A stretch of 62,510 nucleotides of DNA from Bacteroidales bacterium (lineage in GTDB: Bacteria > Bacteroidota > Bacteroidia > Bacteroidales > UBA932). A program made the translations under genes and the position numbers. Below, piece after piece: positions 7,042-15,791 of the stretch. Location of the stretch: positions 1 through 62,510 of the forward strand of contig JAFUVU010000020.1 of NCBI GenBank assembly GCA_017477465.1, read 5' to 3'. Under the pieces are notes generated by a model that made no database searches, was not told the DNA's origin, and saw nothing but the letters and a program-made list of their open reading frames with translations. How positions within the stretch are numbered: the stretch's first letter is position 1; every line of letters begins with the position of its first letter.

Positions 7042-8211
7042 TCAGTCAAATAGAATATGCATTATGGCGTCGGTGGCGCCTGCGTTGGCGCGGCAATAGG
7101 CGCCGGCCTTTTCCGATGCCTCCGGAAGCATTGTCGGAAGCTTGTCAAACCAAGCTACGGCTTCATCGGGTGTTGAAACTGACGTTCCGGCACCCAGTTC
7201 CAGCAAATCGACAAAATGCGTTTCGCGTAAATAATTGGGACCCACCAGCACGGGCAGTCCGTAAACTGCCGGTTCGATGACGCTGTGTGGCATATAGGCA
7301 AAAGCGCCTCCTACCACTGCGGCATATCCGTAACGGTACAGATGGGCGAGCATCCCCACTTTATCCACGATAAGCACCTGAACCTTTTCTATTCCGGCAG
7401 GGTCTTTCTCGAAATCGGAATACAAGGCGCTGCGGCCCTTCACGGCAGCAATCATTCTGCGCATGGGGCCAGGGTCCATTTCCTTGGGGACGACCATGAT
7501 TTTTTTATCCGGATGGGAGTTGGCAATGGCTATGATGAGGTCGTCGTCACGTAAGGAAGAGGTGCAACCGCCGATCAGAACTTTTTCCCCGTTGCACCAT
7601 TTCTCGGTCAGGGCGTCGCTCCAGGGTTGGGCTGCGATTTTGAGCACGCGGTCCACACGTGCGTCGCCTACCTTCTCCACGTTGGGAGCGCCGATGGATT
7701 GCAGTAACTCCTTGCTCCTTTCGTTCTGGACTAAAATATGCCGATAGCAGGTCCTGAAAATCTGTCGGCGACCTCTTCCCAGCCATCCGAAGAGGCTGGA
7801 GCCCGGTTCTGTCCTGACAGACATGATGGAAGCCTCAATCCCTCTTCTTCGAATCTCCCTCATCATATTGGGCCACAGTTCCCCTATGGTGAAAATCGCT
7901 TTGGAAGGGCGTACGATGTCCAGGAAACGGCGCATATTGCGGCGGGTGTCGAAGGGCAGGTAGAAAACCCAGTTCGCTATCGGCCAGTCCTTTCTGGCTT
8001 CATATCCGTTGGGGGAGAAGAAGGTAAGCAGAATACCGGCCTCCGGAAAGCGCTGGCGGGTGGCTTCAATCACCGGCCGCGCCTCTTCGAATTCTCCCAA
8101 GGAGGCTACGTGGAACCAGATGGTGCCTTCGGCCTTTCCGCAGGCATCGGCCAATTTTTTCAGCAGTCCTATCCTTCCGGCGACGGCCTTGTATATTTTC
8201 CCTGGCTTCAT
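7042..8211 (-). CDS. WaaA-like (GT30) ulosonic-acid glycosyltransferase
   Basis: Related to Kdo transferase WaaA, which moves CMP-Kdo onto lipid A. The 389-aa protein keeps the SLGE motif with the proposed catalytic Glu40 (FHVASLGEFEEARPV) and the LLTFFSPNGYEARK block. It lacks the usual N-terminal membrane-anchor segment. Canonical family motifs are altered: GELWPN for YEFWPN, and GGAFAYMPHSVIEPAVYGLPVLVGPNY for the GGGFG-HN-EA version. Start ATG 8211 lies 4 nt after ptmE, making it the last gene of the nonulosonate operon. It is the only glycosyltransferase there, so it may transfer the nonulosonic acid instead of Kdo. A plain Kdo transferase is the alternative. Confidence 0.8.
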   Translation of the reverse strand: MKPGKIYKAVAGRIGLLKKLADACGKAEGTIWFHVASLGEFEEARPVIEATRQRFPEAGILLTFFSPNGYEARKDWPIANWVFYLPFDTRRNMRRFLDIVRPSKAIFTIGELWPNMMREIRRRGIEASIMSVRTEPGSSLFGWLGRGRRQIFRTCYRHILVQNERSKELLQSIGAPNVEKVGDARVDRVLKIAAQPWSDALTEKWCNGEKVLIGGCTSSLRDDDLIIAIANSHPDKKIMVVPKEMDPGPMRRMIAAVKGRSALYSDFEKDPAGIEKVQVLIVDKVGMLAHLYRYGYAAVVGGAFAYMPHSVIEPAVYGLPVLVGPNYLRETHFVDLLELGAGTSVSTPDEAVAWFDKLPTMLPEASEKAGAYCRANAGATDAIMHILFD

Positions 8212-8215
8212 CGAA

Positions 8216-9226
8216 TTAGTCCCTGACTGTGAGTTCGCAGGCCTTCTGATACTCCTCGAAACTGCCGATGTCGATCCAGATACCGTTGATGGGGAAGTGT
8301 ACCACCTTGCCGCCGTTCTCGGAAAGAGTGTTGACAAGGTCCGTGGCATGGAACACTTTGCCTTCAGGGATGAGATCGAGGACGGATTTCCGTATCAGGT
8401 ATATGCCTGCATTGATGTAATAGTTGAATACGGGCTTTTCCTTTATGGCTTTTACCTGTCCGTTGCGAAGTTCTATGATGCCGTAAGGAATGGAAACGTC
8501 GTAGGGAGTCGTCGCTATGCACATATCAGCCCCGGTTTGACGGAAATGCAGATAAAATGCTTCCAGGTCGATCTGGGTGTAAATGTCCGAATTCATGACA
8601 AGAATCTCATCCTTAAGATTCTCGATGAAGCGGAGCGAGCCGATGGTTCCCAAAAACTCCTGCTCCCGTACGCACTGAACTCCGGAAACGTCCTTGAAAT
8701 GATCGATGATCTGTTCGGCCAGATAGTTCACTGTGACATAGGTATTGCTTACGCCATAGCGATGCAGGCGCTGGACCAAATGGTCGATGATGGCCTTTCC
8801 GCCCACTTTCAGAAGCGGTTTTGGGATATTGTCGGTAAGGGGACGGAGGCGCTTTCCAAGACCGCCTGCCATGAGCACGGCGTCAACGGGAAGGATGCTT
8901 TTCTTCTCCTTGAGGTTGATGGTGTCCTTCAGCCTGCCTTCGCCGTCAAGCACGGGGATTATGAAAATATGCTTTTCCCTGCAGTTTTTGAGGAATTCCA
9001 CATCAATTTCGGACTCCTTTACCGAGCGGAAGGAACGGTACATGAAATCTTCTACGGTGCGGTCCAATCCCTTGCCGGCCATGATGCCGCGGCGGATATC
9101 CCCGTCGGTGAGGGTACCCTGCACGCGTCCGTCTTCGGAGAGGACAAAAAGCGTCTGAAAATCAAGTTCTTCCAGCCTGGCCAGGGCTTCCTGGACGGAG
9201 GAATGTACGGAAATTGTATTGTTCAT
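8216..9226 (-). CDS. ptmE: CBS-domain nucleotidyltransferase, PtmE-like
   Basis: It has an N-terminal CBS pair (about residues 1-115) followed by a sugar-phosphate nucleotidyltransferase domain that starts VDAVLMAGGLGKRLRPLTDNIPKPL, the NTP-binding signature. In Campylobacter, PtmE is the GlcN-1-P guanylyltransferase that commits sugar to the GDP-linked legionaminic acid route, and it has this same CBS-NTP architecture. The start ATG 9226 lies 1 nt after the ptmA stop, arguing for translational coupling. The catalytic domain has the expected metal-binding MNSDIY block. Substrate assignment is by architecture and operon context. Confidence 0.85.
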   Translation of the reverse strand: MNNTISVHSSVQEALARLEELDFQTLFVLSEDGRVQGTLTDGDIRRGIMAGKGLDRTVEDFMYRSFRSVKESEIDVEFLKNCREKHIFIIPVLDGEGRLKDTINLKEKKSILPVDAVLMAGGLGKRLRPLTDNIPKPLLKVGGKAIIDHLVQRLHRYGVSNTYVTVNYLAEQIIDHFKDVSGVQCVREQEFLGTIGSLRFIENLKDEILVMNSDIYTQIDLEAFYLHFRQTGADMCIATTPYDVSIPYGIIELRNGQVKAIKEKPVFNYYINAGIYLIRKSVLDLIPEGKVFHATDLVNTLSENGGKVVHFPINGIWIDIGSFEEYQKACELTVRD

Positions 9227-9227
9227 A

Positions 9228-9983
9228 TTAAATCGCTGTCCAACCGCCGTCGGCGGCAATATTCTGTCCGCTTACGTAGCGAGCCATGTCGGAGGCGAGG
9301 AAGATGGCTACTGGAGCTATGTCTTCGGGTTCGGCCATGCGCTTCATCGGACATTTGTGTGTATAATTGCGGATAAATATTTCGTTCTGCTCCGGGCTGT
9401 TCTTGTCGAAAACGCCGCCGGGAGATACGCAGTTCACGCGTATGTTCCACTTGCCAAGATATGAAGCCAGGTAACGCGTGAAATTGATTATGCCACCTTT
9501 GATGGCGCAGTAGGCGCCGGTGGAGGTGCCGCCGTATTCTTCGTAAATGGTAAAATCGTTGCCCACGATGCCGTAAATGGAGCCGAAGTTGACGATTGAA
9601 CCACCTTTCTGCTCCATCATCACCTTCGCCACTTGCTGGTCAAGATAGAAAACGCTGTCAAGCTGCAGCTCGACATTGCGTTTGAAATGCTCGAAGGGCT
9701 CTTCTTCGAAGAAATAGTCGCTCCAATCCTTTGTATGAGGATATGCGGCATTGATAAGGGCGTCTATGCGGCCGAAGTGCTCCCGGACAAATGCCACCAG
9801 CGAATCTATGGAGGCATTGTCGGAGAGGTCCAGTCGGAAGGTTCCGGCCTCGGCGTCGGTGTCCAGGGCTATGTCGGCATTGATTACACGGGCCCCGACT
9901 TCCTTGAGTTCTTTCACTATTTCCTTGCCGATGAGGCCGCAGCCCCCGGTAACAATGACTGTCTTGTCTTTTATCCCAAGCAT
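9228..9983 (-). CDS. ptmA: Short-chain dehydrogenase/reductase, PtmA-like
   Basis: An SDR-fold oxidoreductase of 251 aa. The N-terminal TGGCGLIG is the NAD(P)-binding motif, NAA and a Ser-x12-YCAIK catalytic set are visible, and the C-terminus ends in GQNIAADGGWT as in classical SDRs. PtmA works with the PtmF oxidoreductase in the early steps that supply the glucosamine derivative for legionaminic acid. It overlaps ptmF by 13 nt. The precise reaction cannot be read from the sequence. Confidence 0.82.
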   Translation of the reverse strand: MLGIKDKTVIVTGGCGLIGKEIVKELKEVGARVINADIALDTDAEAGTFRLDLSDNASIDSLVAFVREHFGRIDALINAAYPHTKDWSDYFFEEEPFEHFKRNVELQLDSVFYLDQQVAKVMMEQKGGSIVNFGSIYGIVGNDFTIYEEYGGTSTGAYCAIKGGIINFTRYLASYLGKWNIRVNCVSPGGVFDKNSPEQNEIFIRNYTHKCPMKRMAEPEDIAPVAIFLASDMARYVSGQNIAADGGWTAI

Positions 9984-10876
9984 AATTTCAAAACTTCGTA
10001 AGCTTCAAATACATCGTTGTCAGATGATACGGCATTCTTCTGCACAAGTTCCACGAAACTGCGCATCTGTGCCATATAGTCTGCGTCCGGCTCCTGACTG
10101 CTCCGGAAGAGCACTTCGCCGGTATCGTCTGTGACTGTTCCGGCGGCGAAATCGGCCGTCCAGGTGCTTCCTTCGGCTACTATTTCAAGTGTGCGTTTAT
10201 AGTCCTTTCTGTAATAATTGAGGACTACGGAGGCCGTGAATCCGGTATATTCCCAAAGATAATGTGCGTAGTCCACGGCCGGGATTCCCAGCGTTGAGGA
10301 ATTGCGCAGCAGTTTGTGCGTACGCAGTGGCCGTCCGAAGAGCCACCACAGGTAGTCGAGTTCGTGGATAAGGTCCAGATGGACGCCGCCGCCCATTTCC
10401 GGCCGGGCGCTGTAGCCGTTTTTCCAGTCGGTCCCGGGACGCCAGGAAGGCAGCCAGGAGCCGCAGTACACGTTCACCTCGTTAACTTTCAGATCATTGA
10501 CATGCTCCCGAATGAACTGCATTGTATCCAGATAGCGCATGTCGCAGGCTACGTGGGTGAGAATGCCCGTCCGGCGGATTTCTTCCAGCAGCCCCTCTTG
10601 GCCGAGGGTGGAAAATACGGGCTTTTCGATATAGAGAGGAATCCTCAAGGCAAGAAGTTTCCTGACTGTATCTGCGTGGCAGGAGGTGGGGTTGGAAACG
10701 ATGGCAAAGTCAAAGCCTCCGTCCAGGGGCAGGTCGAAGACATCGGCCACTCCTTCCACGGGAGCCGCTCCGCGGGAACTGCGCCACGCCGTGAATTGGA
10801 CGCAAGGGTCCAGACGTCTGAGGGTGGCAATATGTTTCCGGGCTATCGAGCCCAGTCCTACCAGCAGTACTTTCAT
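9971..10876 (-). CDS. ptmF: Gfo/Idh/MocA oxidoreductase, PtmF-like
   Basis: An NAD(P)-dependent sugar oxidoreductase of 301 aa. It has an N-terminal Rossmann motif GLGSIARKHI, the family's EKP signature (YIEKPVF near residue 95) and a C-terminal alpha/beta substrate domain with GGGVHLDLIHELDYLWWLFG. In Campylobacter legionaminic acid clusters PtmF pairs with PtmA. It overlaps legF by 4 nt upstream and ptmA downstream. The name rests on the cluster composition as well as on the fold. Confidence 0.8.
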   Translation of the reverse strand: MKVLLVGLGSIARKHIATLRRLDPCVQFTAWRSSRGAAPVEGVADVFDLPLDGGFDFAIVSNPTSCHADTVRKLLALRIPLYIEKPVFSTLGQEGLLEEIRRTGILTHVACDMRYLDTMQFIREHVNDLKVNEVNVYCGSWLPSWRPGTDWKNGYSARPEMGGGVHLDLIHELDYLWWLFGRPLRTHKLLRNSSTLGIPAVDYAHYLWEYTGFTASVVLNYYRKDYKRTLEIVAEGSTWTADFAAGTVTDDTGEVLFRSSQEPDADYMAQMRSFVELVQKNAVSSDNDVFEAYEVLKLCLG

Positions 10877-11589
10877 AATTCAAAATCCAGTTTACCTTTT
10901 TCCAGAAGGTATTCCATGTACTCGAAGTCGGCAGGTTCGTCCAGGTCGAAGCAGCGGTGCGGCATTACATAGACCAGCGACAGGGGAGTGTTAGGATCCC
11001 TCCGGCCTTCTTCGAAGAATTTGCGCCGATAAATGTAGTAGGAGGCATTCATGTCGTAAACCTTCGGGGCGCTCTGCCGGCTGGTGTAGGCGCTGCCGTC
11101 GCAGACCAGGTCGTAATAGCCGCCGGGCTTTTCCTCCACCATGTTGAAGTACGGATTGCGGCCGGCCGGGCTCACCGAGAAAAGATCCAGGGCTACAGGG
11201 TCCGCTTCCAGGATGCGGAAGCCTTCCAGGACATCCTCAAGTGTACGTAAGGGCGACGTGCAGTCCATGTCCAGCACATAGTCATATCGGGTGTTCCAAT
11301 GCTCTTCGGCCCAGCGCCAGGCGTGATCAATGGCGTCCAGCTTGCCGCAGGTGTCGTTGGCCAGTTCAGCGGGCCGATGGTAGGGGGTCTCCAACCCCAG
11401 GGAGGCCGCCACGGCCGTGATTTCCGCGGAGTCGGTGGACAGGATGATGTCGGCGCCGACGGCCGCCTGCACCTTACGGGCGCAGTCTATGGTATAGCCC
11501 ATCAGCGGTTTTCCGGCGATGGCCTTGATATTCTTCCCCGGGATGCCTTTGGAGCCGCCGCGGGCGCAGATTGTGATGAGCGTTTTCAT
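10873..11589 (-). CDS. legF: CMP-nonulosonate cytidylyltransferase
   Basis: It activates a nonulosonic acid with CTP to the CMP-sugar donor. The 238-aa protein begins TLITICARGGSKGIPGKNIK, the diagnostic acylneuraminate cytidylyltransferase motif, and has LDMDCTSPLRTLEDV and the C-terminal VYVMP...FDLDEPADF block. Neuraminate, legionaminate and pseudaminate enzymes share these motifs. The LegB/LegC/LegG/PtmE neighbours point to a legionaminic-type substrate. It overlaps legI by 4 nt. Confidence 0.88.
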   Translation of the reverse strand: MKTLITICARGGSKGIPGKNIKAIAGKPLMGYTIDCARKVQAAVGADIILSTDSAEITAVAASLGLETPYHRPAELANDTCGKLDAIDHAWRWAEEHWNTRYDYVLDMDCTSPLRTLEDVLEGFRILEADPVALDLFSVSPAGRNPYFNMVEEKPGGYYDLVCDGSAYTSRQSAPKVYDMNASYYIYRRKFFEEGRRDPNTPLSLVYVMPHRCFDLDEPADFEYMEYLLEKGKLDFEL

Positions 11590-12584
11590 AGCTGAATGGC
11601 TTGATTCTCTTTATAGTCCCGCTTTGCAGCAGTTCCGCATACTTCATCCCAATGCTCTGGGCTCAGGCCTTCAGGAGCCCGTTTCAGGGCAAGGTTGTCG
11701 GCCGCCAGTATTTCGCCTTTTTTAATGTCCCGCGCTGCTACGATGCGTTTGAGCACAACGCCGGAGATGGCTTTTTCACTGGCATTTGGCTCCTTTACGC
11801 CGCTGCCGAGAGCCTTTTCCACGGCGCGTATCTGGCGGCACATCTCGCCGAAGGCGGTTGGTTCCATGGAGGCGGCGTGATCCGGCCCTTCCATGTTCCT
11901 GTCAAGCGTCAGGTGTTTTTCAATTACGCTGGCACCGAGAGCTACGGCGGCAACCGGAACCTCTGTTCCCAGCGTGTGGTCAGAATATCCTACGGGGCAG
12001 CCCAGTTCCTCTTTTATGGTGAGCATGGCCCGCAGGTTAACTTCTTCCGCAGGGCATGGATAATTGGTGGTGCAGTGAAGGACGGTGATGTCTTTTGCCC
12101 CCGCATCCTTCAGAGTGCCGAAGGCGCGGCGCACCATCTCCATATCGGCCATTCCGGTGGAGAGGATGACAGGTTTCCCGCAGGCCCCGATGTGGCGGAG
12201 CAGGGGAATGTTGGTGATGTCTCCGGAGCCTATCTTTACCATCGGCATGCCAAGTCCCAGCAAGAAATCCACGTCTTCGGGATTGTCTCCTGTGGAGAGG
12301 AAGGTTATGCCGATTGAGTCGCAGTAAGCCTTGATTTTGGCGAATTGGTCGTAGCCCAGCTCCAGGGCCTTGAGCATTTGGAACTGAGATTCTCCGGCTC
12401 CGCTGTTGGCTTTTTGATAATCGGCCTTCTGCGTGTGAGGAGCTATGATTTTTTCCGTCACCCAGGTCTGAAACTTTACGGCATCGGCCCCGGCGGCCTT
12501 GGCGGCATCACAGAGCTTGAGCGCCAGTTCCGGACGGCCGTTGTGGTTAACGCCGGCTTCTGCTATTATGAAGGTCCTAGTCAT
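11586..12584 (-). CDS. legI: N,N'-diacetyllegionaminate/neuraminate synthase family
   Basis: It condenses a 6-carbon amino sugar with phosphoenolpyruvate to form the 9-carbon nonulosonic acid. The 332-aa protein starts RTFIIAEAGVNHNG, a NeuB hallmark, and carries VKFQTW, VILSTGM and YSDHT...VIEKHLTLDR active-site strands in a TIM barrel. The C-terminal SAF/antifreeze-like domain covers about residues 270-330 (AARDIKKGEILAADNLALKRAPEGL). The gene overlaps both neighbours, so it is part of one transcript. Confidence 0.92.
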   Translation of the reverse strand: MTRTFIIAEAGVNHNGRPELALKLCDAAKAAGADAVKFQTWVTEKIIAPHTQKADYQKANSGAGESQFQMLKALELGYDQFAKIKAYCDSIGITFLSTGDNPEDVDFLLGLGMPMVKIGSGDITNIPLLRHIGACGKPVILSTGMADMEMVRRAFGTLKDAGAKDITVLHCTTNYPCPAEEVNLRAMLTIKEELGCPVGYSDHTLGTEVPVAAVALGASVIEKHLTLDRNMEGPDHAASMEPTAFGEMCRQIRAVEKALGSGVKEPNASEKAISGVVLKRIVAARDIKKGEILAADNLALKRAPEGLSPEHWDEVCGTAAKRDYKENQAIQL

Positions 12585-13575
12585 GGTAGTCTCTCAGTAA
12601 ATCGGACTCGCGGGCAATGACGACATCGTCATACATGAGCATCAGGATTCCCTCGTCATATTGGCCGATTTCTCTCTCGCAGGCCTTTCCGTCCATGTTC
12701 TGCATGATGTACTTGACGAAGTCAACCCCGGCTCCATAGGCGTGGAGATACGCTCCGCCGAAGCGCGGGTTGATTTCCGACAGGTAATACTGACCGTCCT
12801 TGAAGAAGAAATCCATGTCGCAGGGGCCGCTGAGTTCCAGGACGGAAACCACTTCTTCCACAAAGTCGAAGAGTGCGGGGTCCTTGAAGCTGATGGTCTT
12901 GGATGCGCCGCCGATGCGGGTCTCAATCTTTCTTTTGCTGAAGACCGATATCACCTTGTGGGAGATGCAATCGACGTAAACATCTGCGTCACAGTCTCCT
13001 CCGGTCATAAGTTCCTGGATGATGTAGTCGTAGGCGCCTTCGGCGAACAGGTCCTTGAGGGTTTCCATGTCGTTCACCTTTCTTGCTCCGACGCTGCCGC
13101 TGCCTCTCACCGGCTTGATGAAAACGGGGAAATCGATTTCACCGGCGCCCAAGCCTGCCTGGAAATCGGCCAGGGTCCTGTAGGTTAGTACGGTCCTTAC
13201 GCCCTTTGAGCGAAGGTGCCTGAACATCAGGTATTTGTCCATACAAAGCCGTGCCGTCTGAAGGGAGGGGCAAAGAGGAAGTATGCCTTTTGCCTGGAAT
13301 TCGTCCCTGTGGGCGGCCAGGACTTCGATTTCCGGATCGATGAAAGTGCCGACTGCGCGGATTTTCTCCTTCTCACAGATGGCAAAAACTTCATCCATAT
13401 AGTGAGGATCCGTGATTTTCGGAGTCACGTACATTTTGTCGGCCAGGAAGAGGGCTGGCGCTACCGACCAGTTGTCGGTGCCTACGACAAGGCCCTTTCC
13501 GGAGAGAGATTTCCGAAAATCAAGCATCAGTCGGCCGCGTCGGCCTACATTGCAACATAGCAGGTTATAATCCAT
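12577..13575 (-). CDS. ATP-grasp ligase embedded in nonulosonate operon
   Basis: An ATP-grasp fold protein of 332 aa related to carbamoyl-phosphate-synthase-like carboxylate-amine ligases. Visible are the P-loop region FPVFIKPVRGSGSVGARKV (about residues 145-163), the acidic ELMTGGDCDADVYVD and the metal-binding C-terminal YYLSEINPRFGGAYLHAYGAG. The N-terminal CNVGRRGRL resembles the pre-ATP-grasp domain of such ligases. It overlaps legI and the PLP decarboxylase gene. Standard legionaminate pathways have no ATP-grasp enzyme. A role in attaching an amino acid or other acyl group to the sugar amine is inference. Confidence 0.82.
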   Translation of the reverse strand: MDYNLLCCNVGRRGRLMLDFRKSLSGKGLVVGTDNWSVAPALFLADKMYVTPKITDPHYMDEVFAICEKEKIRAVGTFIDPEIEVLAAHRDEFQAKGILPLCPSLQTARLCMDKYLMFRHLRSKGVRTVLTYRTLADFQAGLGAGEIDFPVFIKPVRGSGSVGARKVNDMETLKDLFAEGAYDYIIQELMTGGDCDADVYVDCISHKVISVFSKRKIETRIGGASKTISFKDPALFDFVEEVVSVLELSGPCDMDFFFKDGQYYLSEINPRFGGAYLHAYGAGVDFVKYIMQNMDGKACEREIGQYDEGILMLMYDDVVIARESDLLRDYHD

Positions 13576-14704
13576 AAGCGTGTAAAAAGTCTTGGGCGCT
13601 CCATTGCTTGCTTGTCAGGCTGTAACAGCCGTCTTCAAGTACATAGACCCGAGGGAAATAACGGATGAACAGGGGAGAGAGCGCCATGGTGTAGGCTCCG
13701 GTATTGGCGAAGGCGATGCGGTCGCCATTGCGCAGGGCAGGAGCATTATCCAAGTGGAAGAGGCGGTCGTTTTCCAGACAGGTGCCACCGACGACCGTCT
13801 GGTTTTCGGCAAGCGGTCTGTCGGCTTCCACTGTGGGGAAGGATTTGAAATAGTCGGTTTTGCGGAAGAAGGGATCTACGTCGTTGCGGCTGCCGTCGCA
13901 GACGACTATCGTATCCCCATTTATCTTTTTCACGTCCAGAACACTGGTGAGGAAGGAAAAAACACCTGCGCAGAGGGCGTTGCCCGGTTCTACGATGATG
14001 CGGGCATTAGGGAATTCCTTAAGGCCTTGGGCCAGGGTGGCGGCATAGTCTTCGAATGTGGGCTTTCCGGGCATATCGCCGAAGTAACCTCCGCCGATGT
14101 CGATATAATCGGGGCTGATGCCAAGAGTCTTGAGTACATCGGAGGCCTTGGCCGCGATGGCGGAATACACTTCCAGGCTGCGGGAATGCGAGGTGCGGTG
14201 GAGGTGAAGACCTGCAATGCGCACGTTCGGAAGTGCCCGGATGCGGCCTGCCGCCTCTTTCAGTTCTTCCATGCCGAAGCCGAAGCGGGAAAAGGTCTCG
14301 TCCTCCGGCAGGGCCACGTTCACCCGCAGTCCCACTGAAGCCTGGCAGTCGGAAGGGAGCTCTTCCAGCCAGTCCAGTTCGCGCTTGCTGTCTATATTGA
14401 CCACCTGGCCGTCCTCGACGGCTTTCAGAAAATGCTCTTTGCCTTTGACGGGACCGTTGAAAACCAGGCGTTTGAATCCAAGTGCCGAGGCAAGGTCGTA
14501 TTCAGTGTCTGAAACCACCTCCGCTGTTGCGCCCTCTTCCATGAGGATGCTCAGCAGGGTTGGATGCGAATTCGTCTTTACTGAATAGGCTACTTCCGAG
14601 ACGGGAAAATGCTTGGCCAGCGCATCACGGAATTCGCGGTACAGTCTTCTGAGTTCCGATGCGTCCAGGATGAAACAGGGGGTGCTGAGCTCTTTAAAGG
14701 TCAT
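13565..14704 (-). CDS. Fold-type III PLP-dependent decarboxylase
   Basis: An alanine-racemase-fold decarboxylase related to diaminopimelate/ornithine decarboxylases. Lys43 in VAYSVKTN is the expected PLP lysine. GLHLHRTSHS, DIGGGYFGDMP, IIVEPGNALCAG and the GGTCLENDRLF cysteine strand match the family's cofactor and substrate sites. At 379 aa it is slightly shorter than LysA. Its place between the ATP-grasp ligase and legG in an overlapping operon suggests it acts on the same aminoacyl group. BtrJ/BtrK of butirosin (ATP-grasp ligase plus Glu-ACP decarboxylase) is a precedent for such a pair. A housekeeping LysA is less likely in this context. Confidence 0.85.
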   Translation of the reverse strand: MTFKELSTPCFILDASELRRLYREFRDALAKHFPVSEVAYSVKTNSHPTLLSILMEEGATAEVVSDTEYDLASALGFKRLVFNGPVKGKEHFLKAVEDGQVVNIDSKRELDWLEELPSDCQASVGLRVNVALPEDETFSRFGFGMEELKEAAGRIRALPNVRIAGLHLHRTSHSRSLEVYSAIAAKASDVLKTLGISPDYIDIGGGYFGDMPGKPTFEDYAATLAQGLKEFPNARIIVEPGNALCAGVFSFLTSVLDVKKINGDTIVVCDGSRNDVDPFFRKTDYFKSFPTVEADRPLAENQTVVGGTCLENDRLFHLDNAPALRNGDRIAFANTGAYTMALSPLFIRYFPRVYVLEDGCYSLTSKQWSAQDFLHAYGL

Positions 14705-15791
14705 GGAAGTATTCTTTTAAGTGCTTGACTATGAGCTCGGAAGTGTGTCCCGCGCCGGGAAGGATATCGGGCATGAATCGGCCATTTACAGTTCCGATGG
14801 CGCGCCGGATGTCTTTTTGGGAAGCCTCGCAGTTTATTATGCAGGAGCTCATTTTCCTGCCTGTCTGGCGCTTGCCGATATTAATCACGGGCGTCCCGAA
14901 AAGCGGTGCCTCGATAACTCCGCTGCTGGAATTGCCGATCATAAAGGCTGCTTCCTTCATCATACCAAGGAAGCATTCCTCTCCAAGGGAATCGTAGAGA
15001 TGGAATTCTTTTCTGCTGCTATACAGCGCATTCATCTTGTTCCCGCAAAGGTCGGCATTGGCTTTGGTAAGCACTACTTCGTATCCTGTCAGTCCGGATA
15101 AGGCTTCCAGCATTGCCTCTGCCATGGCGATGTTGTATTCTTCGCTTTCCTTGGTCTCCGGATGGAGGGCGGCAAGTGCCCATGGCTTGCCTGAATCAAG
15201 GCCCAGGCGGGCGGCCAGCTCTTCTCTTGCAGGGATCTTGGCCTTTAGGATATTCTCGGCCCCTGGTTCTCCAACTTCAAAGACGTTCTTTGAGCTGTTC
15301 CGGAGGCGGATTACTTCACTGGCGGCTTCGGGGTTGTTGGGGAAATGTACGGTTGCGAGCATGGTGACGGCATTGCGTACAGCGTCGTCAATGGCGCCTT
15401 CTGTGTGTTCTCCTCCTGCGATATGGGCGATTGGAATCCCCATCAGAAGCGCAGTGCCGCAGATTGGCAGAAGCTCGTAACGATCTCCAAGGACGAGAAT
15501 CAGGTCCGGCTTGATGGCGGAAAAGGCATCGGCAAATTGCCGGGCGCAGCTGCCTGCCTCGCGGGCGATACCGGCAGGGGAACGGTCCTTGGAAATGTAG
15601 TCGATGCGGGCGTCTATGCGCAGGCCGTCGGCCTCAATCTGCTTCCAGGTTTCCCCGAAGGCGGGACTAAGGTGTGTGCCGGTCACAACAAGGCGGATGT
15701 CGAAGGCAGGCTCTTCCCGCAGGGCTTCAATGGTCCGGCGGAGAAGGCCATATTCGGCCCGGGTTGCGGTGATGACGGCTATTGTCTTCAT
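14694..15791 (-). CDS. legG: UDP-GlcNAc 2-epimerase, hydrolysing type
   Basis: In this pathway it hydrolyses and epimerises a nucleotide-linked 2,4-diamino-6-deoxy sugar to release the 2-epimer used by the synthase. The 365-aa protein starts KTIAVITATRAEYGLL and has LVLGDRYELLP, HIAGGEHTEGAIDDAVRNA and GNSSSGVIEAPLFGTPVINIGKRQTGR, the NeuC/LegG family signature. ATG 15791 overlaps the legC stop as ATGA. NeuC, for sialic acid, is the alternative; the adjacent LegB and LegC make LegG more likely. Confidence 0.88.
   Translation of the reverse strand: MKTIAVITATRAEYGLLRRTIEALREEPAFDIRLVVTGTHLSPAFGETWKQIEADGLRIDARIDYISKDRSPAGIAREAGSCARQFADAFSAIKPDLILVLGDRYELLPICGTALLMGIPIAHIAGGEHTEGAIDDAVRNAVTMLATVHFPNNPEAASEVIRLRNSSKNVFEVGEPGAENILKAKIPAREELAARLGLDSGKPWALAALHPETKESEEYNIAMAEAMLEALSGLTGYEVVLTKANADLCGNKMNALYSSRKEFHLYDSLGEECFLGMMKEAAFMIGNSSSGVIEAPLFGTPVINIGKRQTGRKMSSCIINCEASQKDIRRAIGTVNGRFMPDILPGAGHTSELIVKHLKEYFHDL

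Noticed and set aside
8009-9376. Long plus-strand ORF opposite waaA-like/ptmE
   Set aside because: Antisense shadow: the minus strand encodes clear conserved enzymes throughout, and the plus product has no family features.
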